Below are positions 37,170-46,577 of a stretch of 64,000 nt of DNA, piece after piece. Every line of letters begins with the position of its first letter. Within the stretch, counting starts at the first letter, position 1. Source of the DNA: Leisingera aquaemixtae (GTDB taxonomy: Bacteria > Pseudomonadota > Alphaproteobacteria > Rhodobacterales > Rhodobacteraceae); contig NZ_CYSR01000040.1 in the NCBI RefSeq assembly GCF_001458395.1, forward strand, positions 1-64,000, in the 5' to 3' direction. The notes under the pieces are model-generated. The model was given only the letters and a program-made list of their open reading frames with translations, did not search any database and was not told the origin of the DNA. Both the position numbers and the translations under genes were made by a program.

Positions 37170-38339
37170 ATGCTGCGCCGTCTCCACTCAGAACAACCCG
37201 ACAGCTTTGCCTTCACCCCGGCCAACCAGGCCTGGGCTGAGGCGCAGATCACCAAATATCCTGAGGGCCGCCAGGCCTCCGCGGTCATTCCGCTCTTGTG
37301 GCGCGCGCAGGAGCAGGAAGGCTGGGTTTCCAAGCCCGCGATCGAGGCCATCGCCGACATGCTCGGCATGGCCTATATCCGGGTGCTGGAAGTTGCCTCC
37401 TTCTACTTCATGTTCCAGCTGCAACCGACTGGTTCCGTTGCGCATGTGCAGATCTGCGGCACCACGTCCTGCATGATCTGCGGGGCAGAGGACCTGATCG
37501 CGGTCTGCCAGGAAAAGATTGCCGAGAAGCCGCACACCCTGTCGGCGGACGGCAAGTTCACCTGGGAAGAGGTCGAGTGCTTGGGCGCCTGCACCAATGC
37601 CCCGATGGCGCAGATCGGCAAGGATTATTACGAGGATCTGACGGCAGAGGGCTTTGCCAAGCTGCTGGACGATCTGGCGGCCGGCCAGCTGGTCGCGCCC
37701 GGCCCGCAGAACGGCCGTTACGCGGCTGAGCCGAAGTCCGGCCTCACCTCGCTGACCGAGTTCGACAGCGGCAAGACGCAGTACAATGCCAGCGCGCAGC
37801 TGGCGATGGACGTCAAGGACGGCATCAAGCGCATTCAGGGCGATGAGGTGCCGCTGCTGACGCCCTGGATCGGCAAGGACGGCACCGTTGCCGGCCGCGC
37901 TGCCGAGGGCCAGCCGCCCAAGGCGCCCGAAGCCCCGCTTCCCGCAGCCCGGCAAGCGGAAGCGGTCAAGACCGCGCCGTCGAAGAAATCCGATGCGGCT
38001 GAGCCTTCCTCGCCCGAGGGGGCTGCGGCCAAGGCAACCGAGGAAAGCGAGCCGGAGCTTCTGAAGGAAGCCCGCGGCGGGCTGGCCGATGACCTCAAGA
38101 TGCTGAAGGGCGTCGGCCCCAAGCTGGAGGCAAAGCTGAACGAGCTTGGCTTTTACCACTTCGATCAGATCGCCGACTGGACCGAGGAAGAGATCGCCTG
38201 GGTCGATTCCCGGCTGCAGTTCCGGGGCCGGATCGCCCGCGATGGCTGGGTTGAGCAGGCAAAGCGGCTGCAAGTGGGCGATGAGACCGAATTCGCGAAA
38301 CGTGCCAAAGAATCGCACATCTACGACGACGACGAATAA
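37170..38339 (+). CDS. nuoE: NADH-quinone oxidoreductase subunit E with C-terminal helix-hairpin-helix extension
   Basis: A 389-residue protein, about twice the usual NuoE length. Residues 1-175 are the thioredoxin-like 24-kDa subunit with the N1a [2Fe-2S] ligands Cys96, Cys101, Cys137 and Cys141. Residues 175-245 are a connecting region, 246-300 an Ala/Pro/Glu-rich flexible linker, and 305-368 a helix-hairpin-helix-like domain ([18 protein letters not shown]). Extended NuoE proteins occur in Rhodobacteraceae; the role of the tail is not established. It accepts electrons near the FMN site on NuoF. Confidence 0.94.
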   Translation: MLRRLHSEQPDSFAFTPANQAWAEAQITKYPEGRQASAVIPLLWRAQEQEGWVSKPAIEAIADMLGMAYIRVLEVASFYFMFQLQPTGSVAHVQICGTTSCMICGAEDLIAVCQEKIAEKPHTLSADGKFTWEEVECLGACTNAPMAQIGKDYYEDLTAEGFAKLLDDLAAGQLVAPGPQNGRYAAEPKSGLTSLTEFDSGKTQYNASAQLAMDVKDGIKRIQGDEVPLLTPWIGKDGTVAGRAAEGQPPKAPEAPLPAARQAEAVKTAPSKKSDAAEPSSPEGAAAKATEESEPELLKEARGGLADDLKMLKGVGPKLEAKLNELGFYHFDQIADWTEEEIAWVDSRLQFRGRIARDGWVEQAKRLQVGDETEFAKRAKESHIYDDDE

Positions 38340-38383
38340 TCAGGCCGCGGCCCCCGGGGCCGGGCTTGGGTGATAGGGAACAG

Positions 38384-38611
38384 ATGACCAGGGAACAGGA
38401 CCAGGCCATTGCAGCAAAGGGCCGGCACATCGCGCTTGTGATTGCCGGGACCATCTCGCTGTGGGTCGCGCTGTCGCTGTTCATCGGCCCCATGCTGGGG
38501 CTGCCGGGGCGCTATGCGCTGCTGTTCGACTTCGCCGCGCTGGCGGGCATGATCTATGCCCTGGTCAACATATTTCAACTCTGGCGCATGCGCCGGGACA
38601 GCCAAAGGTAG
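38384..38611 (+). CDS. Small two-helix membrane protein (DUF5337-like) in the nuo operon
   Basis: A 75-residue protein with a short charged N-terminus (MTREQDQAIAAKGRH) and two membrane helices (about 18-38 and 46-66), ending in a basic tail. It resembles DUF5337 proteins found beside nuoE/nuoF in Rhodobacteraceae. ATG 38384 has AGGGA five bases upstream; a TTG six codons earlier is unlikely. It may be an accessory or assembly factor of complex I, by position only. Confidence 0.75.
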   Translation: MTREQDQAIAAKGRHIALVIAGTISLWVALSLFIGPMLGLPGRYALLFDFAALAGMIYALVNIFQLWRMRRDSQR

Positions 38612-38617
38612 GCACAC

Positions 38618-39916
38618 ATGCTGAAGGATCAGGACCGGATCTTTACCAACCTTTACGGGATGCACGACCGCACGCTGGCGGGCGCCAAGGCGCGCGGCCA
38701 TTGGGACGGCACCGCGGGCATCATCGAAAAGGGCCGCGACTGGATCGTTCAGACCATGAAGGACTCGGGCCTTCGCGGCCGCGGCGGCGCGGGGTTTCCG
38801 ACCGGCCTCAAATGGTCCTTCATGCCCAAGGAAAGCGACGGCCGCCCGGCGTATCTGGTGGTGAACGCGGATGAGTCGGAGCCCGGCACCTGCAAGGACC
38901 GCGAAATCATGCGCCACGATCCGCACACGCTGATCGAGGGCTGCCTGATCGCCTCCTTCGCGATGAATGCGCATACCTGCTATATCTACCTGCGCGGCGA
39001 ATACATCCGCGAGCGCGAGGCGCTGCAGGCGGCGATTGACGAAGCTTACGACCAGGGCCTCCTGGGCAAGAACGCGGCCGGCTCCGGCTGGGACTTCGAC
39101 ATCTTCCTGCACCACGGGGCAGGGGCCTATATCTGCGGCGAGGAAACCGCCCTGATCGAGAGCCTGGAAGGCAAGAAGGGCATGCCCCGGATGAAGCCGC
39201 CGTTCCCGGCGGGCGCGGGCCTGTACGGTTGCCCGACCACCGTGAACAACGTGGAATCCATCGCCGTTGTGCCCACCATCCTGCGCCGCGGCGCCGACTG
39301 GTTCGCGGGCTTCGGCCGCCAGAACAATGCGGGCACCAAGCTGTTTGCGATCTCCGGCCACGTCAACAACCCCTGCGTGGTTGAAGAGGCGATGTCGATC
39401 TCCTTCGAGGAGCTGATCGAGAAGCATTGCGGCGGCATCCGCGGCGGCTGGGACAACCTGCTGGCGGTGATCCCCGGCGGCTCCTCAGTCCCGTGCGTGC
39501 GCGGCGAGAATATGCGCGACGCGCTCATGGACTTCGACTACCTGCGCGGCGAACTGGGCTCCGGCCTTGGCACCGCGGCGGTGATCGTGATGGACAAGCA
39601 GACCGACATCATCAAGGCGATCTGGCGCCTGTCCAAGTTCTACAAGCACGAAAGCTGCGGCCAGTGCACGCCCTGCCGCGAAGGCACTGGCTGGATGATG
39701 CGCGTCATGGACCGTCTGGTCAAAGGCGAGGCGGAGCTGGAAGAGATCGACATGCTGTGGGACGTGACCAAGCAGGTCGAGGGCCACACCATCTGCGCGC
39801 TTGGCGATGCGGCGGCCTGGCCGATCCAGGGCCTGATCAAGAACTTCCGCGAGGAAATCGAAGACCGCATCAAGGCCCAGAAAGCGGGCCGCATTGGCGC
39901 GATGGCGGCGGAATAA
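38618..39916 (+). CDS. nuoF: NADH-quinone oxidoreductase subunit F
   Basis: A 432-residue 51-kDa subunit that binds NADH, FMN and cluster N3. The NADH/FMN glycine motif [32 protein letters not shown] and the [4Fe-4S] ligands Cys347, Cys350, Cys353 and Cys393 (CGQCTPC and HTICALG) are all present. It starts seven bases after the DUF5337-like gene. Confidence 0.97.
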   Translation: MLKDQDRIFTNLYGMHDRTLAGAKARGHWDGTAGIIEKGRDWIVQTMKDSGLRGRGGAGFPTGLKWSFMPKESDGRPAYLVVNADESEPGTCKDREIMRHDPHTLIEGCLIASFAMNAHTCYIYLRGEYIREREALQAAIDEAYDQGLLGKNAAGSGWDFDIFLHHGAGAYICGEETALIESLEGKKGMPRMKPPFPAGAGLYGCPTTVNNVESIAVVPTILRRGADWFAGFGRQNNAGTKLFAISGHVNNPCVVEEAMSISFEELIEKHCGGIRGGWDNLLAVIPGGSSVPCVRGENMRDALMDFDYLRGELGSGLGTAAVIVMDKQTDIIKAIWRLSKFYKHESCGQCTPCREGTGWMMRVMDRLVKGEAELEEIDMLWDVTKQVEGHTICALGDAAAWPIQGLIKNFREEIEDRIKAQKAGRIGAMAAE

Positions 39917-39922
39917 CTTTTG

Positions 39923-40339
39923 ATGGAAGCTTTTGCCGCATATTCCCACGCTCTGGCCGCGCTGGTGATCTTTACCCTGATCATCCTGGCGCTGTCGCCG
40001 GTTTCGGCGCTGGCCAAGCAGAAGGCGGGCCTCGCTCCCGGCGCCACGCCGCGGGAGGATTATGCGGACAAGGCCTACCGGCTGAACCGGGCCTATCTGA
40101 ACGGCTGCGAGACGCTGCCGGCTTTCCTGACCGTGACGCTGGTGGCCATTCTGGCCGGTGCGGCGCCGTTCTGGGTGAACCTGCTGGCCTCGCTGGTGCT
40201 GGTGTCGCGGATGGTGATGATTGTCATCCACCTGCGCGGGGCCGGCAAACCGCACGGCGGGCTGCGGTCGGTTTTCTACGTGATTGGCTGGGCCTGCATA
40301 GGCGGCCTGGCGCTTTTGACATTGGCGGCAGTATTTTGA
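39923..40339 (+). CDS. MAPEG family membrane protein in the nuo operon
   Basis: A 138-residue four-helix membrane protein of the MAPEG family (membrane-associated eicosanoid/glutathione metabolism relatives). The conserved RAYLNGCETLPAF motif corresponds to the ERVxxNxxE-type segment of the family. Six bases separate it from nuoF, and its stop overlaps the next reading frame. Bacterial MAPEG proteins are mostly uncharacterised; a glutathione-linked role is only a family expectation. Confidence 0.82.
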   Translation: MEAFAAYSHALAALVIFTLIILALSPVSALAKQKAGLAPGATPREDYADKAYRLNRAYLNGCETLPAFLTVTLVAILAGAAPFWVNLLASLVLVSRMVMIVIHLRGAGKPHGGLRSVFYVIGWACIGGLALLTLAAVF

Positions 40340-40701
40340 GCATTTTGAAAACATACCGGATCGCCGCGCCGATGGCGTGCCTGGCAGCGATGACGCTTGT
40401 TACGGCCTGCGGCAGCTCCCTCAGCAATCGGGAGCGCCAGCTGTATGACGGCGTGCCGTTCAAAGCCAAGGCCAAGCCCGTCGACAAGAAGACGGACCGG
40501 GCCGTGTTTTACGTTGAAATCAAGGGGGCAGACCGCTCCGTCAAGGGCGCGCGCGAGGCTGCGGCCCATGCCGGCACGACTTACTGCGTGGTCAACTACG
40601 GCTCTTCCAGTATCGCCTGGGCCATCGACCCCAGGGATGAGGCAGCACCGCTGACCCTGACCGATGGCCGCGCAACCTTTCAGGGAACCTGCACCCCGTG
40701 A
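40336..40701 (+). CDS. Small predicted lipoprotein in the nuo operon
   Basis: A 121-residue exported protein with a basic N-terminus, hydrophobic signal and lipobox (LVTAC). The mature part is about 97 residues, with Cys in TTYCVVNYG and in the C-terminal FQGTCTP that could form a disulfide. The start is uncertain: TTG 40336 (overlapping the MAPEG stop as TTGA), TTG 40345 or ATG 40372 all keep the signal sequence. No known domain was recognised. Its place inside the nuo operon is the only hint to function. Confidence 0.65.
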   Translation: MSILKTYRIAAPMACLAAMTLVTACGSSLSNRERQLYDGVPFKAKAKPVDKKTDRAVFYVEIKGADRSVKGAREAAAHAGTTYCVVNYGSSSIAWAIDPRDEAAPLTLTDGRATFQGTCTP

Positions 40702-40736
40702 GCGGATTTCAGGCATATCCGGGCCGGAAGGCCGGT

Positions 40737-40753
40737 CTGCTATTGAATAGCAG
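40737..40753. other. Small intercistronic hairpin
   Basis: A perfect 7-bp stem (CTGCTAT with ATAGCAG) and a TGA loop lie in the 101-base gap between the lipoprotein gene and the DUF5333-like gene. It could be an RNA stability or processing element. Confidence 0.35.
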
Positions 40754-40802
40754 CGCAGCATGCACGCGCATGGGGGCTTTCACATCGAAGGAGTCCCCTG
40801 TC

Positions 40803-41207
40803 ATGCGTGCCTTGATTGCCATTGCCCTGTCCGCCTTTGTTGCCCTGCCTGCTGCGGCGATGGCCAAGCCGTCGCTGCGCGACGTGCAGGAAATCGAAGA
40901 TCCGCTGTTTGCCGTCGCCGTGGCGAAAGAAGTTTCGGATTACTGCGACGGTATCTCCCCCCGGTACCTGAAAGGGCTGGGCGAGTTGCGCCGGCTCAAA
41001 GCGCGGGCAAACGCGTTGGGATACACGGACGCGGAAATCCGCGATTACATCGAATCTGATGCCGAAAAGGACCGGATGCGTGCCAAGGGAGAGAAGCTCC
41101 TGGCGCAGAACGGCGTGGATTACGGCAAACCGGAAACCTTCTGCGCCTATGGCCGCGCGGAAATCGAAAAGAACAGCGCGATCGGCGTGTTACTGAGGGC
41201 GAAATAG
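40803..41207 (+). CDS. Exported small protein (DUF5333-like) in the nuo operon
   Basis: A 134-residue protein with a clear signal peptide (MRALIAIALSAFVALPAAA, cleavage near AMA-KP). The mature part is helical and charged (SLRDVQEIEDPLFAVAVAKE, RRLKARANALGYTDAEIRDY), with Cys in SDYCDG and in ETFCAYG. It resembles DUF5333 proteins of Rhodobacteraceae. ATG 40803 has AAGGAG upstream; a GTG at 40698 would precede the signal peptide with 35 unsuitable residues. It lies three bases before nuoG. A periplasmic location is predicted; the role is unknown. Confidence 0.75.
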   Translation: MRALIAIALSAFVALPAAAMAKPSLRDVQEIEDPLFAVAVAKEVSDYCDGISPRYLKGLGELRRLKARANALGYTDAEIRDYIESDAEKDRMRAKGEKLLAQNGVDYGKPETFCAYGRAEIEKNSAIGVLLRAK

Positions 41208-41210
41208 ACC

Positions 41211-43229
41211 ATGTCTGACCTCCGCAAGATCAACATTGACGGAACCGAGATCGAGGTGGATGGGGCGATGACCCTGATCCAGGCCTGTGAGGAGGCCGGT
41301 GTCGAGATCCCGCGCTTCTGCTATCATGAGCGGCTGTCCATCGCGGGCAACTGCCGCATGTGCTTGGTTGAAGTCGTCGGCGGCCCGCCGAAACCCGCCG
41401 CCTCCTGCGCGATGCAGGTTCGCGATCTGCGCCCCGGCCCCGAAGGCCAGGCGCCGCAGGTGAAGACCAACTCGCCGATGGTCAAGAAGGCCCGCGAAGG
41501 CGTTATGGAATTTATGCTGATCAACCACCCGCTGGACTGCCCGATCTGCGACCAGGGCGGCGAGTGCGACCTGCAGGACCAGGCGATGGCCTATGGCGTC
41601 GACTTCTCCCGCTTCCGCGAGCCCAAGCGCGCGGTGGATGATCTGGATCTGGGGCCGCTGGTCGGCACCGCCATGACCCGCTGCATCTCCTGCACCCGCT
41701 GCGTGCGCTTCACGACTGAGGTCGCGGGCATCACCCAGATGGGCCAGACCGGGCGCGGCGAGGATGCGGAGATCACCTCCTACCTGAACGAAACCCTGCA
41801 ATCGAACCTGCAGGGCAACATCATCGACCTGTGCCCGGTGGGCGCGCTGACGTCGAAGCCCTATGCGTTTACCGCACGGCCCTGGGAGCTGACCAAGACC
41901 GAAACCATCGACGTGATGGACGCGCTGGGTTCGAACATCCGCGTCGACACCAAGGGCCGCGAAGTGATGCGCATCCTGCCGCGCAACCACGACGGCGTGA
42001 ACGAGGAGTGGATCAGCGACAAGACCCGCTTTGTCTGGGACGGCCTGCGCCGCCAGCGCCTCGACCGTCCCTATGTGCGCGTCGATGGCAAGCTGAAGCC
42101 CGCCACCTGGCCGGAAGCCCTGGCTGCCGCGGCGAACGCCATGAAGGGCAAGAAGGTTGCGGGCCTGATCGGCGACCTGGTGCCGGTTGAGGCGGCCTTT
42201 GCCCTGAAACAGCTGGTCGAAGGCCTGGGCGGCAAGGTGGAATGCCGCACCGACAACGCCCGTCTGCCGATCGGCAACCGCGCGGGCTATGCCGGCACGG
42301 CCACCATCGAGGACATCGACACCGCCAAGTTCATCCAGCTGATCGGCACCAACCCGCGCGACGAGGCGCCGGTGCTGAACGCCCGCATCCGCAAGGCCTG
42401 GCTGAACGGCGCGCAGATCGGCCTGGTCGGCCAGCCGGCAGACCTGACCTATGAATACACCCACGTGGGCACCGACCGCGCCGCGCTGGAAAGCCTGCTG
42501 GACAAGGACTACGGCGCCGTCAAGGACGCGCCGTCCCTCGTGATCGTGGGGCAGGGCGCCCTGCGCGAGGCCGACGGCCTGGCGGTGCTGGCTGCCGCGC
42601 AAAAGCTGGCTGCGGACACAGGCTCCAAGCTGCTGGTGCTGCACACCGCCTCCTCCCGCGTCGGCGCGATGGACATTGGCGCGGTGACCGAAGGCGGCAT
42701 GGCAGCGGCCATCGACGGGGCAGAGGTGATCTATAACCTCGGCGCCGATGAGGTCGAAATTGACGCAGGCGCCTTTGTGATCTACCAGGGCTCTCACGGG
42801 GACCGCGGCGCGCACCGCGCCGACGTGATCCTGCCGGGTGCCGCCTACACCGAAGAAAACGGCCTGTTCGTGAACACCGAAGGCCGCCCCCAGCTGGCCA
42901 TGCGCGCGGCTTTCGCGCCGGGCGAGGCCAAGGAAAACTGGGCGATCCTGCGGGCGCTCAGCACCGAAGCTGGTGCCAAGCTGGGCTATGACTCGCTGGC
43001 GCAGCTGCGCACAAGCCTGGTGGCCGAAGTACCGCATCTGGCGCGGATTGACGAAGTGGCCGAAAAGGACGGCGAGCCGCTGACGCAGGACAAGCTCGGC
43101 AACGCCGGTTTCCTGCCGGCGGTCAAGGATTTCTACCTGACCAACCCGATCGCCCGCGCCTCGACGCTGATGGCGGAGCTGTCGGCCGGCGTGAAAGCCC
43201 GCGCAACCGGGAAACTGGCCGCCGAATGA
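41211..43229 (+). CDS. nuoG: NADH-quinone oxidoreductase subunit G
   Basis: A 672-residue 75-kDa-type subunit. The N-terminal ferredoxin domain carries the [2Fe-2S] motif [16 protein letters not shown] and a later Cys, followed by the His-Cys cluster region [18 protein letters not shown] and the 4Fe-4S motif [10 protein letters not shown]. The molybdopterin-oxidoreductase-like remainder is shorter than in E. coli and mitochondrion-like. The stop overlaps the next gene (ATGA). Confidence 0.96.
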   Translation: MSDLRKINIDGTEIEVDGAMTLIQACEEAGVEIPRFCYHERLSIAGNCRMCLVEVVGGPPKPAASCAMQVRDLRPGPEGQAPQVKTNSPMVKKAREGVMEFMLINHPLDCPICDQGGECDLQDQAMAYGVDFSRFREPKRAVDDLDLGPLVGTAMTRCISCTRCVRFTTEVAGITQMGQTGRGEDAEITSYLNETLQSNLQGNIIDLCPVGALTSKPYAFTARPWELTKTETIDVMDALGSNIRVDTKGREVMRILPRNHDGVNEEWISDKTRFVWDGLRRQRLDRPYVRVDGKLKPATWPEALAAAANAMKGKKVAGLIGDLVPVEAAFALKQLVEGLGGKVECRTDNARLPIGNRAGYAGTATIEDIDTAKFIQLIGTNPRDEAPVLNARIRKAWLNGAQIGLVGQPADLTYEYTHVGTDRAALESLLDKDYGAVKDAPSLVIVGQGALREADGLAVLAAAQKLAADTGSKLLVLHTASSRVGAMDIGAVTEGGMAAAIDGAEVIYNLGADEVEIDAGAFVIYQGSHGDRGAHRADVILPGAAYTEENGLFVNTEGRPQLAMRAAFAPGEAKENWAILRALSTEAGAKLGYDSLAQLRTSLVAEVPHLARIDEVAEKDGEPLTQDKLGNAGFLPAVKDFYLTNPIARASTLMAELSAGVKARATGKLAAE

Positions 43230-43612
43230 GCCGCTTTGCCCTCATAACGCCCTTTCTGCTGGCTGCCTGCGCTATGGCGCCCGGCAGCGGAGGCGAGCGG
43301 CCCGCCCCGGTTTACGAAGGGGTGGAAACCAGCCTGCTGGAGGGCGATCTGGTGCAATTTCACGTCTCCATGCGCGGCCCGCGCATGGTCGGCGATCTCG
43401 ATACCTATGCGGAATGCGCCGCCGCGCAATACGCGCTGATCCGGGGCTACGGGTTTGCGCGCCATGTGCGCACAACTTTGACACAGGCAGGGGGCAGCCG
43501 GACCGCTGATGCGGTCTATCTGATTTCGCCCTCTCTGCCGCGCGGCCTGCGCACCATCGACGCCGAAGTCGTGGTCGCGGATTGCGCGGCGAACGGAATA
43601 CCCACGGTGTGA
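43226..43612 (+). CDS. Small predicted lipoprotein between nuoG and nuoH
   Basis: A 128-residue exported protein with a very short signal and lipobox FLLAAC (Cys15). The mature part has a Pro-rich start, a beta-rich core ([12 protein letters not shown]) and four further residues of note, namely Cys in YAECAAAQY and in VADCAANG, which may pair. No domain was recognised. It overlaps nuoG by four bases and precedes nuoH by six, so it is co-translated with complex I subunits. Confidence 0.72.
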   Translation: MSRFALITPFLLAACAMAPGSGGERPAPVYEGVETSLLEGDLVQFHVSMRGPRMVGDLDTYAECAAAQYALIRGYGFARHVRTTLTQAGGSRTADAVYLISPSLPRGLRTIDAEVVVADCAANGIPTV

Positions 43613-43618
43613 GGACCT

Positions 43619-44656
43619 ATGGCTGATTTCTTTAACACTCCAGGCGGCATCGCTGTTCTGATCCTGGCGCAAGTGCTTGCAGTTGTTGCCTTTGTGATGA
43701 TCTCGCTCCTGTTCCTCGTCTACGGGGACCGCAAGATCTGGGCCGCGGTCCAGATGCGCCGGGGACCGAACGTGGTGGGCGTCTTCGGCCTGCTGCAATC
43801 GGTGGCCGACGCGCTGAAATACGTTGTGAAAGAGGTGGTGATCCCGGCCGGTGCCGACCGCACCGTCTTTATCCTGGCGCCGATGACCTCCTTCGTTTTG
43901 GCGATGATCGCCTGGGCGGTGATCCCCTTCAACGACGGCTGGGTGCTAAGCGACATCAACGTTGCCATCCTCTATGTCTTCGCGGTCTCCTCGCTGGAAG
44001 TTTACGGCGTGATCATGGGCGGCTGGGCGTCGAACTCGAAATACCCGTTCCTGGGCTCGCTGCGCTCCGCCGCGCAGATGATCTCTTACGAGGTCTCCAT
44101 CGGCCTGATCATCATCGGCGTGATCATTTCCACCGGCTCGATGAACTTCGGCGACATCGTGCGCGCGCAGGATGGCGATCTGGGCCTCTTGAACTGGTAC
44201 TGGATCCCGCATTTCCCGATGGTCTTCCTGTTCTTCATCTCGGCGCTGGCAGAAACCAACCGCCCGCCCTTCGACCTGCCGGAAGCGGAATCGGAACTGG
44301 TTGCGGGCTACCAGGTGGAATATTCGGCGACGCCCTTCCTGTTGTTCATGGCCGGTGAATACATCGCGATCTTCCTGATGTGCGCGCTGACAACCCTGTT
44401 GTTCTTTGGCGGCTGGCTGTCCCCGATCCCGGGCCTGCCGGACGGCGTCCTGTGGATGGTCGCCAAGATGGCATTCTTCTTCTTCCTCTTCGCAATGGTA
44501 AAGGCGATCACCCCGCGCTACCGCTACGACCAGCTGATGCGCCTGGGCTGGAAAGTGTTCCTGCCGTTCTCGCTGGCCTGGGTGGTGTTTGTGTCCTTTG
44601 CTGCAAAATTTGACTGGTTCTGGGGCATCTTCGCCCGCTGGACCGTGGGAGGCTGA
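43619..44656 (+). CDS. nuoH: NADH-quinone oxidoreductase subunit H
   Basis: A 345-residue membrane subunit (ND1 type) with eight predicted helices that forms the quinone channel with NuoB and NuoD. Hallmarks are [20 protein letters not shown] and the acidic loop [20 protein letters not shown]. nuoI follows after three bases. Confidence 0.97.
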   Translation: MADFFNTPGGIAVLILAQVLAVVAFVMISLLFLVYGDRKIWAAVQMRRGPNVVGVFGLLQSVADALKYVVKEVVIPAGADRTVFILAPMTSFVLAMIAWAVIPFNDGWVLSDINVAILYVFAVSSLEVYGVIMGGWASNSKYPFLGSLRSAAQMISYEVSIGLIIIGVIISTGSMNFGDIVRAQDGDLGLLNWYWIPHFPMVFLFFISALAETNRPPFDLPEAESELVAGYQVEYSATPFLLFMAGEYIAIFLMCALTTLLFFGGWLSPIPGLPDGVLWMVAKMAFFFFLFAMVKAITPRYRYDQLMRLGWKVFLPFSLAWVVFVSFAAKFDWFWGIFARWTVGG

Positions 44657-44659
44657 CCG

Positions 44660-45154
44660 ATGGCGAACATCGACTACACCCGCGCCGCCAAGTACTTCCT
44701 GCTGCAGGATTTCTGGGTCGGTTTCAAACTGGGGATGAAGTATTTCTTCGCCCCCAAGGCCACTCTGAACTACCCGCACGAGAAGGGTCCGCTGTCGCCC
44801 CGTTTCCGCGGTGAGCACGCGCTGCGCCGCTATCCGAACGGCGAGGAGCGCTGCATTGCCTGCAAGCTGTGCGAGGCGATCTGCCCGGCGCAGGCGATCA
44901 CCATCGACGCGGAACCGCGCGAGGACGGCAGCCGCCGCACCACGCGCTATGACATCGACATGACCAAATGCATCTACTGCGGTTTCTGCCAGGAAGCCTG
45001 CCCGGTGGACGCGATTGTCGAAGGCCCGAACTTCGAATTCGCCACCGAAACCCGCGAGGAGCTGTTCTACGACAAGGAGAAGCTGCTTTCGAACGGCGAA
45101 CGCTGGGAAGCCGAGATCGCCCGCAACCTGGAAATCGACGCGCCCTACCGATGA
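44660..45154 (+). CDS. nuoI: NADH-quinone oxidoreductase subunit I
   Basis: A 164-residue 23-kDa-type ferredoxin subunit holding clusters N6a and N6b. The two motifs are Cys65/68/71/75 ([12 protein letters not shown]) and Cys104/107/110/114 ([12 protein letters not shown]). It starts three bases after nuoH. Two AT-rich hairpins follow its stop. Confidence 0.97.
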   Translation: MANIDYTRAAKYFLLQDFWVGFKLGMKYFFAPKATLNYPHEKGPLSPRFRGEHALRRYPNGEERCIACKLCEAICPAQAITIDAEPREDGSRRTTRYDIDMTKCIYCGFCQEACPVDAIVEGPNFEFATETREELFYDKEKLLSNGERWEAEIARNLEIDAPYR

Positions 45155-45163
45155 GGCGCCCGC

Positions 45164-45213
45164 GCAAAAGTTTTCTGAAAACTTTTGCCAAGAATTTTAC
45201 TGAAAATTCTTGG
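45164..45213. repeat. Two contiguous perfect AT-rich inverted repeats after nuoI
   Basis: The first palindrome (45164-45188) has 12-bp arms GCAAAAGTTTTC/GAAAACTTTTGC around one base. The second (45188-45213) has 11-bp arms CCAAGAATTTT/AAAATTCTTGG around ACTG. They share one base. They stand out from the GC-rich operon and precede the CMD-family gene's ribosome site. A role in mRNA processing or partial termination is inferred. Confidence 0.7.
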
Positions 45214-45227
45214 CCGGAGGAGAGGAC

Positions 45228-45662
45228 ATGACCAAACAGCCGCCCAATCCGTTTGAGGCCATGATGCAGCAGATGCAGGCCCAGGCCCAGCAGATGGCCA
45301 AGGCGTTCAACCCGGCGCTGGAGAACTTCTCGCCCTCCGAGGCTTTCAAGGAGTTCGAGGCCCTGTGGCCCACCATGCCCAAAGAGGTCATGGAGATGAT
45401 GTTCGGCAACACCGTCAACAAGGACGGTCTGGATGCCAAAACCCGGCTGCTGCTGACGCTGGCCGGGCTGACTTGCCAGGGCGCGCAGGCTGACTCAGCC
45501 GTGCGCCAGACCGTGCGCCACGCCCTCGCGGCCGGCGCCAAGAAACAAGAGATCGTGGAAGCGATCGCACAGATGTCGGTGTTTGCCGGCATTCCGGCCA
45601 TGAACCGGGCGCTGGATCTGGCGCAAGCGGTCATGGACGACAACAAGGACGATGAGACATGA
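45228..45662 (+). CDS. Carboxymuconolactone decarboxylase (CMD/AhpD-like) family protein in the nuo operon
   Basis: A 144-residue protein. The N-terminal quarter is Gln/Met-rich ([16 protein letters not shown]) and likely coiled coil. Residues 60-140 form the all-helical CMD domain ([19 protein letters not shown] and [20 protein letters not shown]). Only one Cys is in the active-site helix (LTCQGA), rather than the CxxC of AhpD, so peroxidase-linked activity is doubtful. ATG 45228 follows GGAGGAGAGG. The stop overlaps nuoJ (ATGA), so it is coupled to complex I synthesis. Confidence 0.82.
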   Translation: MTKQPPNPFEAMMQQMQAQAQQMAKAFNPALENFSPSEAFKEFEALWPTMPKEVMEMMFGNTVNKDGLDAKTRLLLTLAGLTCQGAQADSAVRQTVRHALAAGAKKQEIVEAIAQMSVFAGIPAMNRALDLAQAVMDDNKDDET

Positions 45663-46261
45663 GCGTTTTTGCCTTCTACCTCTTCGCCATCAGCGCCATC
45701 ACCGGCGGGCTGTTCACCGTGATCAGCCGCCAGCCTGTGCATTCGGTTCTGTGGCTGATCCTGGCCTTCCTGTCTTCTGCCGGGCTGTTCGTGCTCCTGG
45801 GGGCGGAATTCGTCGCCATGCTGCTGGTCATCGTCTACGTCGGCGCGGTCGCGGTGCTGTTCCTGTTTGTGGTGATGATGCTGGATGTGGATTTCGCCGA
45901 GCTGAAGGCGGAAATGGCGAAATACATGCCGCTCGCCCTGCTGATCGGCCTGGTGATCCTGATGCAGTTCGTGATGGCCTTCGGTGTCTGGGAAACCGCG
46001 CACCTGGCGCCGGAGCTGCTGGCCAATCCGGTGCCTGCCGACCGCCACAACACCGAGGCGCTTGGCCTCATCATCTATGATCAATATTTCCTTCTGTTCC
46101 AGCTGGCGGGCCTGATCCTGCTGGTGGCGATGATTGGCGCGATTGTGCTGACCCTGCGCCACCGCACCGATGTCAAGCGCCAGGACGTGGTTGCCCAGAT
46201 GATGCGCGACCCGGCCAAGGCGATGGAGCTTAGGGACGTGAAACCGGGGCAGGGGCTTTGA
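45659..46261 (+). CDS. nuoJ: NADH-quinone oxidoreductase subunit J
   Basis: A 200-residue membrane subunit (ND6 type) with five helices. The conserved [20 protein letters not shown] helix with its pi-bulge region and [13 protein letters not shown] follow the family. It starts inside the preceding stop (ATGA) and is followed four bases later by nuoK. Confidence 0.96.
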   Translation: MSVFAFYLFAISAITGGLFTVISRQPVHSVLWLILAFLSSAGLFVLLGAEFVAMLLVIVYVGAVAVLFLFVVMMLDVDFAELKAEMAKYMPLALLIGLVILMQFVMAFGVWETAHLAPELLANPVPADRHNTEALGLIIYDQYFLLFQLAGLILLVAMIGAIVLTLRHRTDVKRQDVVAQMMRDPAKAMELRDVKPGQGL

Positions 46262-46265
46262 GCAC

Positions 46266-46571
46266 ATGATCGGACTTGAACATTATCTGACCGTCGCGGC
46301 GACGCTGTTCGTTATCGGCATTTTCGGGCTCTTCCTGAACCGCAAGAACGTGATCATCCTCTTGATGAGCATCGAACTGATGCTCTTGGCGGTGAATATC
46401 AACCTGGTCGCCTTCTCCAGCTTCCTGGGCGATCTGGTCGGGCAGGTCTTCACCCTGTTCGTGCTGACCGTGGCCGCCGCCGAGGCCGCCATCGGCCTTG
46501 CGATCCTGGTCTGCTTCTTCCGCAACCGCGGCACCATCGCCGTCGAAGACGTCAACGTGATGAAGGGCTAA
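46266..46571 (+). CDS. nuoK: NADH-quinone oxidoreductase subunit K
   Basis: A 101-residue three-helix membrane subunit (ND4L type). The proton-path glutamates are visible in [13 protein letters not shown] and [12 protein letters not shown]. Length is standard. Confidence 0.97.
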   Translation: MIGLEHYLTVAATLFVIGIFGLFLNRKNVIILLMSIELMLLAVNINLVAFSSFLGDLVGQVFTLFVLTVAAAEAAIGLAILVCFFRNRGTIAVEDVNVMKG

Positions 46572-46577
46572 AGAACC

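Noticed and set aside
40698-40802. N-terminal extension of the DUF5333-like gene from GTG 40698
   Set aside because: It would put 35 non-signal residues before a clear signal peptide. ATG 40803 has its own AAGGAG.
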